Assembly: GCA_033060915.1 (NCBI GenBank)
Contig: CM065388.1
Location: forward strand, 22,370,001-22,434,000
DNA length: 64,000 nt
Direction: 5' to 3'
DNA from: Euryodendron excelsum
Lineage: Eukaryota > Streptophyta > Magnoliopsida > Ericales > Pentaphylacaceae
The position numbers were made by a program, and so were the translations under genes. The notes beneath the pieces were generated by a model, which was not told the DNA's origin, made no database searches, and worked only from the letters and a program-made list of their open reading frames with translations. Shown here piece by piece: positions 58,101-64,000 of the stretch (the stretch's first letter is position 1; each line of letters opens with the position of its first letter).

Positions 58101-59685
58101 TTGGCACCATTACTAGTGACGCCAGTCACTTAGAAAATATTTTAGGGCGGCAAGGAACGTATCTTTGACCCTTGATATGCAAGGAAGATGATTTAGGAAC
58201 CTGTCTTAGTGACTACCATGCATTATTTAGCCTGGCTCCACTAGGAGTGACTCCAAAAGGTCTGAGAATTTTTCGGAAGGCCGAGAATGGTCCAAAAGGC
58301 AGGAAATGGGCAAAAACCCTTGAAATAGTGTCCTAGAAGTGACAGACTTGAAAAACAAGGTCGAAATTGGTGACCGGGTTATTAGGGGCAAAACTGTCAA
58401 CTAGACTAGAAAACCACCGGAATGGACTCGAAATAATCCATGAGTGGACTTAAAGGTTGGAAACACTATCCAGAGTGTTCCAAGGGAGTGTCTATTTGAT
58501 ACCAAGAGTCGGTGTGGTTGAAAAAGGCGACCAGCCCACCAGGGGTGAAACGGTTATTTTTGCACTGGGTGTACCGGAATTGACTCGGAATGATCCAAAA
58601 AGGTAATGGACGGTCAGGAATACTATAAGAAGCATTCTCAGGAGGTTACCGGTTTGATACCCAGAGCCGGTGTGGTTCCTGAAGGCACTTGGATGCCTAG
58701 TGGTAAAATGTTCATTTTGATTGAATGGTCCCGGAATTGGTCCGGAACTGATTGGAAGGCACTTTAACATGCCGAATCGACTTGGGACAATCTTGGAAGG
58801 GTGGACTTACCGTTATGAGGACTTAGGTATTTTCTTGAGAAATGTGTCAAAAATGGCCCAAGGGGTAGTTTGGTCATTTTCACTAGAGTGGGCTAGCAGG
58901 CATTGGTGTTGACCCAGGTTTTGAGTGTTTCTGTCACTCTGACGGTCTGTGATGAGTTGGTTTCCAAAGATATCTCGTCCTTGGTAAACGTGTGATGGCC
59001 AAGAGGCGAATTCGGTTCTATGACATAGAGGGTTTGTTGGCAATTCCTTAATGTGGACCTGTTTACGAGTGTTTTTGCCACTCTGATGGTTGCGATGTTT
59101 ACGAGTGTTTCTACTACTCTGATGGTTCACGTTCATCCTAGAGACTGCCTAATCTTGGGAGGCTACTAGGTAGACTTATTGTTTGAGGAATTAACTTTTT
59201 CGAAAGGCGTGCTAAACAACGAACATTCTTCATTGGTGGGCTAGCAAGTGCCAAAGGTAGACCGTTCTACCATCTTGGGGACTTAGGGTCTCATCCCGGT
59301 CGATGGGTTTGAAGGGACTTACCATTTTGAAATGTTTTCTCAAGAAACGTGTCAGATTGGATGGTCTTACCTCCTGAGGGATCAAATTTCTTAAAAGGCG
59401 TGTCGAATTTGATTTTGGAATTGGAATTGGACTTGAAGTTGAATTTGAGATTAAAACGTGGACTTACCATCTCCAAGAAGATGTGCTAACAAGAATTAGA
59501 GTGAGCAATACCACAAGGGCATTTTGGTTATTTTGCCTCTATTAGGGCCTATTGGGCCCACGAAACGATTGATTGATTGGATTGAGTTTGAAAAGTTGAT
59601 TTGAACTTGAATATGCCTATGTCACTTTGAATATGAGTCCAAGCGTATTGGAGATTGCCGAGTGGGCAAAAATGGGGTGTTTACA
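55161..59685 (-). repeat. 5' LTR of element B, lacking its 3' end
   Basis: Right end GGTGTTTACA at 59685 abuts copia integrase codons, so CCCAA (59686-59690) is the predicted target duplication. Contains a diverged GGAAAG array (55640-57080), foldback (about 57083-57140), promoter (58040-58125), one 157-type block (58490-58690) and a single TTCG-type hairpin (59468-59483). The repeat arrays are not expanded in this subfamily. Confidence 0.85.
58040..58125 (-). promoter_or_regulatory. Promoter of B 5' LTR
   Basis: Minus-strand TATAAATA at 58041-58048. Downstream on the plus strand are GGCGCC-TATTGTAGT-GGCGCC (58066-58086) and a decayed repeat at 58100-58123. Confidence 0.65.
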
Positions 59686-59686
59686 C

Positions 59687-60443
59687 CCAAGAAGCAGCAA
59701 ATACAAGCTCGAGGCTCCAATTTGGTATGCTCATGAGGCTGAAGTAAAATAAAACAAGCACACCCAAAAACATAAAGAGAGTGATAATCAGGGGTAGTAC
59801 CATACAAACACTCATAGGGAGTGAGGTTTGCAAGAGGAGCAGAAAGTACACGTTTGATGGTGTAAGCAGCAATAAGTGCAGCTTCACCCCAAAACTGTTC
59901 AGGGCAGGTTGCAGAGATAAGAAGAGCACGGGTAGTATCAAGAAGATGGAGATATTTTCTTTCAGGACGACCATTTTGTTGTGAAGTACTGGGACAAGAA
60001 CGATGATGAACAGTGCCATGCTCACGTAAAAAGGCAAAAAATGTCTTATTACAATATTCTGCAACATTGTCAGATTGAAAAACCTTGATATCACAAGAAA
60101 ATTGAGTTTTGATCATGAGAACAAAATCATAATAGGGTTGTTGAAGTTGAGATTGATTTTGCAAGAGATAAAGTCAAGTATATCTAGATAAATCATCAAC
60201 AAATATGACAAAATACTAGCAGCCCCCTATAGTAAAAGTGGGAGAGGGCCTCCATATATTAGAGTGAATCAAGTCAAAAGGAGCCAAAGAAAAAGAAGCA
60301 CTGTTATTGAATGATAAAATTAGTTGTTTGGCAAGTTGACAGAATTGACAATTAAGGTGTTTATTAGGGACAGAACCTAACACACCTTTCGACAAAAGAA
60401 AACATAAACGACTTAAAAAAAATGACCTAAATGGGAGTGCCAA
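59687..60443 (-). pseudogene. Copia integrase, truncated at its C-terminal side
   Basis: Shows the first catalytic region as YFVIFVDDLSRYT with two stops, then FQSDNVAEYCN (second Asp region) and STSQQNGRPERKYLHLLD (Glu region; usual form NGVAERKNR). The downstream block is PEQFWGEAALIAAYTIKR, LYGTTPDYHSLYVFGCACF and KLEPRACICCFLG, after which the frame enters element B LTR sequence at 59685. The residues after FLG are therefore not copia. The N-terminal part (CQLAKQLILSF, LAPFDLIHSN) is at 60216-60440, also interrupted. Confidence 0.88.
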
Positions 60444-60742
60444 AGTCTATAAGATGAGGAAGTAACAGTAGAAAAAAAAGTTGCATCATTAGTCAGAGTA
60501 GGAAGGTGAAGATGAATGAGCTGAAACAAGCGACCATGTTCACAGCCCATCCCAAGAGTTGTCCTGTCTGCGGATCTTGCACAACACATCAGTAGAAGAG
60601 AAAATAATAGTAAGACCAAGATCACATACTTGGCCAACAGAGATAAGATTGAGTGTGAGTTGAGGAATGTAATAAGTACGAGGGAATGCAAGAGTGGAAG
60701 TTGAGATATGACTAACATGATCAATAGGCATAGAGGACCCAT
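60444..60742 (-). pseudogene. Copia GAG-pre-integrase segment
   Basis: MGCEHGRLFQLIHLHLPT and SSSYRLWHSHLGHF identify the pre-integrase zinc region leading into integrase; WHSHLGH is the family signature and supplies a His of the HHCC finger. It is read in a different frame from both neighbours, so at least two frameshifts lie between protease and integrase. Confidence 0.8.
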
Positions 60743-61160
60743 CAGTAGTATAAATGACAGGAAGAGCTGACACAGAAGATTTAAAAGAAAAAACTGTCAA
60801 GTTAGAAGTCATATGATTGCTACACCTAGAGTCAAAAAACCACGAAGAAATACTTGAAGTGGCAGACAAAGCAGTAGAGGAGGGTTTACCAAAGGTAGAC
60901 ATAACTTGTTGAAAGAGTGCAGTAAGATCACTGACATTAATCATAGAGGATGAGGAGGAGGGAACAACAGAATCCTCAGTAGTGATAGCAATAGACTGAA
61001 GGCGAGAATATCTTCGAGAAGGATTTTTAGGGCAATTAGAGAGAAAGTGACTAGGGCTACGCTGACGACAACGCCTGCAGATCATAGTGGGGTGGTTAAG
61101 TAGGCGATGCTTAGTGGCATGACAGAATGTGTAGGTATTAGATCGAGAAAGAGGACCCAA
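60540..61160 (-). pseudogene. Copia gag C-terminus and protease
   Basis: A 206-codon piece. The zinc-knuckle-like CRRCRQRSPSHFLSNC has Cys-X2-Cys-X6-His-X4-Cys spacing, two residues longer than the usual CX2CX4HX4C. The protease region is WFFDSRCSNHMTSNL, where the usual DSG has become DSR, then LISVGQVCDLGL. Loss of the active-site Gly suggests a non-functional protease. The piece overlaps the pre-integrase frame at its 3' end. Confidence 0.82.
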
Positions 61161-61751
61161 AAAGGACCAAAAAGGTTTAGTGAATTCCGTAGCCGTTTTA
61201 GTTATACCTTTAACAGGTGCCTGAATATCTCCAGTGACATAGCATTAAAGTTTTCTCCCCTTCATAAAACTGGACATGGCTTGAGATTAATGAATATAAT
61301 TAGGACCCTCTAGAATGAGAAGAATCGGTCTAGAGACCTCAGAAATCTCCATAGGCGAGTGACGTGGAATAACAGGAACCTAATAGTAGAGAATAGTGTA
61401 GAAAAGCTTCCAAAGATAGAGAAATAGCAAAAACAGAGTAGAACCAGTAGAAACAGAGGCCATAATCAAATTCAGAAGGCCCAAATTAGTTAGGAGTTGG
61501 ACAGAAATGGCCAAAGGATGGCTGGGGAGACGCTGGAAGGGCACTGGAGTGATGTCGTAAAGTCGCCGAAAGTTGGCTGAGAAGTGGCTGGGAGTTGACT
61601 GGAAAGTCACCGGAAGGTGGCATGAGATTGGCCAGAAATTTGGCAGGAGGATGGCCAGAGAGGAGGCAGGAAAGTGGCCGGAGAGGAGGAAGAGAACCTT
61701 AGGAGTTCTGATGTGGAAGATCCCTCGAAGGGCAACCACAGAGTATACTTT
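61161..61751 (-). pseudogene. Copia gag N-terminal remnant and leader
   Basis: Downstream of the primer site is a proline/serine-rich leader (open at 61380-61739 by chance of composition). Gag-like text follows at 61185-61320: PILLILEGPNYIH, SQAMSSFMKG and YVTGDIQAPVKG, with several stops. The central gag part between this and the zinc knuckle (about 150-200 residues) is missing, pointing to an internal deletion near 61160. Confidence 0.65.
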
Positions 61752-61769
61752 CCGTTAGCTCTAATACCA
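61752..61769 (-). other. Copia primer-binding site, initiator-Met type
   Basis: Minus strand TGGTATTAGAGCTAACGG directly after the LTR end TCTAACA. It differs by one base from the common TGGTATCAGAGC complementary to tRNA-iMet. Confidence 0.85.
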
Positions 61770-61938
61770 TGTTAGAAAAGAGAGAGAAAGAAACATGCAA
61801 AAGAGAATGTATTGCATTGAGTTAGTTGGATATACAAAAGTAGCCTATATTTATAGTATAAGAGGATGGAAGAGAAGGGGTGTTTAACTGATGTGGGATA
61901 TGTGCAAACTAAGAACTATGCTAATATATACACTAACA
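61770..61938 (-). repeat. Copia 5' LTR
   Basis: 169 bp, TGTTAG...CTAACA at the ends (5-bp inverted termini TGTTA/TAACA). On the minus strand CTATAAATATAGG (about 61847-61859) is the TATA box. The flank CCTTC (61939-61943) is the predicted target duplication. Confidence 0.85.
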
Positions 61939-62270
61939 CCTTCCATGGTTGAATCTTTAACTGTTTCATCCCTAAGTTTTCTTAATGGTTAACATTACTT
62001 CATTCAACACAGACATAGAATTCAGCAAGGTCTTGATCGATATGTCCATGAGCTACTTTATTCATGCAAAATGCAAATTGCAAGTGGGTAATTTTTGGTA
62101 TCCAATATTAGCATAAGAAATTAAGTTTTAGTAAACCATTACTTATGGTACGACCATGGCCATGAACAACAGTCCAACAAAGGATTCAGACCTCAAACCA
62201 AACTCAAGCTCTTCATCCTTTCTGGTAACTAGAAGTGTAGTGGTAAGCGCAGAAAGCCTTTTCCAAAAAT

Positions 62271-62975
62271 TTGAGCTTTAAGATAATAAAAATGGCTCTT
62301 GTATGCCATGTGGAGGAATCAGATTTGGCAAACCACAAAGAGGATTCAAATAATTTTCAAACCATTTCTTGTAACTTGGAAATCATTTATTCCCCCACCT
62401 ATAAGGCGACAAAGGAATTAGTCCCAAAATTTACTGTTGTAGCTTTTAGAGTAAACTTCACCAATTCAATAAGCCAAGATTCCCATAATGGGTTAAGCAC
62501 AGACCAGTCAGAATTCAAAAACATTTGATACAGCCCATTACAGAAAACTTCAAAGACCTAGCCTCTAAACGTTACCCGCCAAATTTCCACCTCGGCTACC
62601 AGTTTGAGAAATGACATCACTATCACTCCAAAACGCAAGCATAAGAAGAAATCACTCATGGAATGTGACTACAGTAAAAAGGGTGGTATCAAATGGAGTA
62701 GATTAACTACTAACCATAAAAGGAAGGTAATTTTTGAGTCACAAACCTCATCATTCTCCACCCAAAATTTCATAAACAGAAATAGACTCATCCTAAACCA
62801 TTATGAGGAGCAGTTACCCAAGGAGGTAGAGAAAACAATCCAAGTGGGAGAAAAGCTTGGGATCATTCCAAATGGTAACATAGAACAACTACTAACTCAC
62901 CTGACCAAGGAAGGATGGGAAGAGTTGGATGTTTCAATAAAGAACAAGATCAGAGAGGAGGCAGTGGTTGATTAA
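62271..62975 (+). pseudogene. LINE ORF1-like remnant
   Basis: Two open pieces, 62271-62528 and 62604-62975, interrupted by stops around 62528. The second (123 codons) is basic (KRKHKKKSLMECDYSKKGG) with an acidic helical end (LTHLTKEGWEELDVSIKNK), and stops 37 bp before ORF2 begins. Position and composition match the C-terminal part of plant LINE ORF1 (nucleic-acid-binding gag-like protein). No zinc knuckle was seen, so the identity rests mainly on the ORF2 neighbour. Confidence 0.5.
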
Positions 62976-63012
62976 TCAGTCTAGCAGCTCAGGTGTCTAT
63001 AAATTTGCATCA

Positions 63013-63352
63013 ATGAAGCTAATGTCTTGTAATGTTAAGAGGACTAGGCAAACCAAAGAAGAGAAGGATGGTCAAGAAAATGGTGAAAAGCAGAGATATT
63101 AATATGCTATTTCTATAAGAGATAAAATTGCAAGAATGTTCTAATTCCAAAGTTAAATCCATTTGGGGAAATACTGATTTTCAATAGACCGAGGCTAGAT
63201 CTTAAGGTTGCTTAGGAGGTCTATTATGTGTTTGGGAAGACTCTTTTTTCACAGTAGAGGAGCTCATTGTGCTCAACAATGCAATTGCTTTCAAAGGAAC
63301 CCTTTTCAATGATTTCAAATGTTCATTTATTAATACCTATGCACCTAATGTG
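63013..63352 (+). pseudogene. LINE ORF2 endonuclease fragment, broken
   Basis: Apurinic-type endonuclease start: KLMSCNV, then (after a one-base insertion near 63037) RGLGKPKKRRMVKKMV, DINMLFL, EIKLQE and GCLGGLLCVW, and at the end INTYAPN. The residue before the catalytic Glu is a stop where Gln is usual (CAA to TAA, about 63119), and two more stops lie downstream. The domain would nick target DNA for insertion in an intact LINE; here it is inactive and truncated. Confidence 0.8.
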
Positions 63353-64000
63353 TGTCGTACCCTGGTTTTTGCACTCAAGTGTGGGAAACACATATGGTAA
63401 TCTCTCATTAGAACTCATTCTCCTAGAAGAACGAGTGGGACTATGTTTAATTAGAAATTGGTTTGAATAAGGGCTTTAGGAAAAAGATGAGGAATCGCTA
63501 CCTAACTTTGTTAAGATGAGTTAGGTAACCTAAAACTAACCACAATCCAAAGATCAAACTTAGGAGTTTTGAAAAATTCAAAAAACTTTCTCTTGAGAGG
63601 GTTTTTAAGAAAACAGGTTGTTTGGCAACCTTTTGGAAAGATTTAAGCCATTTTGTGAAAATAAATCCATTTTGGTTTTTGAAAAATAGTGATTCTAGAT
63701 TCGGGGGTTGGTTACGTGTAAAGAAGATGTACTAGGCCATTACCTTATCCTGCCCTTGCGGTACCTACATGTCCTACCACTCTAGGTTCACTCATTTATA
63801 ATCTTTAGTTAGTAAATGTCCAATTATATCCACATTAAGAATTTTAGAAAGAGGTTTGTGCCATCACTTTAGGGATAATGTGATGCATGAAAAGCATTTA
63901 AATTTGGAGAGAGATTTTGAAAAAGAAAATTAGAATTTTGAAAAATGTTGTGACTGCACTCATGAGGGTTGCCTACGTATCCGTTTATTAGGAATCAGGT
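63353..64000 (-). mobile_element. LTR6: 3' end of a further giant LTR, runs off the window
   Basis: Begins TGTCGTACCCTGG, a diverged form of TGTCGCGCCCAG, and follows the conserved LTR 3'-end order: CTCATTAGAACTCATTCTCC, the CACCTAACTT-type inverted repeat, TTGTTTGGCAACC, GGTTACGTGTA, GTACCTACATG and CACTCATGAGGGTTGCC. The flank ATGTG (63348-63352) is the predicted target duplication. It is the most diverged LTR here. Confidence 0.85.

Larger units (their letters stand above)
1..59685 (-). mobile_element. Element B: outer Tat/Ogre-like Ty3/gypsy retrotransposon, nested and decayed
   Basis: Composite minus-strand element reconstructed from parts in the right order: 5' LTR, leader, gag remnant, protease, RT, two RNase H-like regions, integrase, 3' region with an opposite-strand gene, polypurine tract, 3' LTR. 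The LTRs at 1-2552 and 55161-59685 belong to one subfamily: their outermost 150 bp are alike by eye and share wording absent from the other LTRs here. After removing nested insertions the internal part in view is about 11 kb. Integrase after RT/RNase H marks Ty3/gypsy; the second RNase H, giant LTRs and opposite-strand gene point to Tat/Ogre. Pairing of the two LTRs as one element is inference, because the left end and its target duplication lie outside the window. Confidence 0.65.
59686..61938 (-). mobile_element. Ty1/copia retrotransposon, 5' half
   Basis: Minus-strand element with a 5' LTR at 61770-61938, primer site, gag, protease and integrase in copia order (integrase before RT). It stops inside integrase at 59686, where the giant-LTR element B begins. 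RT, RNase H and the 3' LTR are absent from the window and are expected left of position 1 if B is one insertion. Several frames are broken, so it was already inactive or has decayed since. Confidence 0.88.
61944..63352 (+). mobile_element. Decayed L1-type LINE, ORF1 end and start of ORF2
   Basis: Plus-strand non-LTR element. ORF1 remnant pieces are followed 37 bp later by the endonuclease start of ORF2. It is cut at 63352 by the giant LTR at 63353, within YAPN of the endonuclease. Nothing recognisable is seen in 61944-62150. The 5' boundary is not defined because the copia LTR borders it. Confidence 0.75.

Noticed and set aside
59622..59686. C-terminal residues of the copia integrase frame after CCFLG
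   Set aside because: They are translated from element B LTR sequence past the insertion point, not copia protein.

Overview
The window is repeat-dense plant nuclear DNA. Everything recognisable is transposable-element sequence: no host gene, tRNA, rRNA, bacterial feature or CRISPR array was found. Evidence for a flowering plant is the Ty3/gypsy Tat/Ogre-type polyprotein with two RNase H-like regions, a primer-binding site matching plant tRNA-Arg, a Ty1/copia element with an initiator-Met type primer site, and a plant L1-type LINE. The species cannot be named from sequence alone.

Layout. The outer frame is one very large minus-strand Tat/Ogre-like element, here called B. From right to left it consists of a 5' LTR (55161-59685), leader (54073-55160), gag remnant (22554-22881 plus 17289-17457), protease (16454-17288), a G-patch-like linker (16049-16441), RT/RNase H (14301-15765), a second RNase H (13780-14304), integrase (13308-13835 and 7276-8164), a 3' region carrying a gene on the opposite strand (about 2750-6020), a polypurine tract (2553-2568) and a 3' LTR (1-2552, cut by the window edge). 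Its pol is broken by stops and frameshifts.

B has been interrupted repeatedly. A second minus-strand element, C (22882-54067), sits in its leader. C has two LTRs, a tRNA-Arg primer site and a polypurine tract but no gag-pol. Five more LTRs of 5.1-6.1 kb are present as solo LTRs with perfect 5-bp target duplications: LTR1 (8165-13307, CTTAT), LTR2 (17463-22548, GTGGG), LTR3 (29232-34767, ACCGG, inside LTR4), LTR4 (27390-39029, ATTGC) and LTR5 (40732-46359, TTGCT). LTR1 splits B's integrase, LTR2 splits B's gag, and LTR4 and LTR5 lie in C. Insertion order is therefore B, then C, then LTR4 and LTR5, then LTR3.

Right of B lies the 5' half of a copia element (59686-61938, minus), into which B appears to have inserted. 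Beyond it is a decayed LINE (61944-63352, plus), cut by the end of another LTR of the same superfamily (63353 onward).

The most interesting material is inside the giant LTRs. Each U3 is built of tandem hairpin cassettes (81-bp, 157-bp and 29-bp units) whose stems change in a partly compensatory way between copies. These are followed by a cluster of GGCGCC palindromes directly upstream of a conserved TATAAATA box. The same palindrome type precedes the opposite-strand gene of B, suggesting a shared promoter module. The R/U5 part carries telobox-like motifs, a long foldback and about 2 kb of strand-asymmetric CTTTCC repeats. An 11-nt copy of the primer-binding site lies about 150 bp inside the LTR 3' end. 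Hairpin, promoter and splicing statements are inferences from sequence and have not been tested by folding or expression data.
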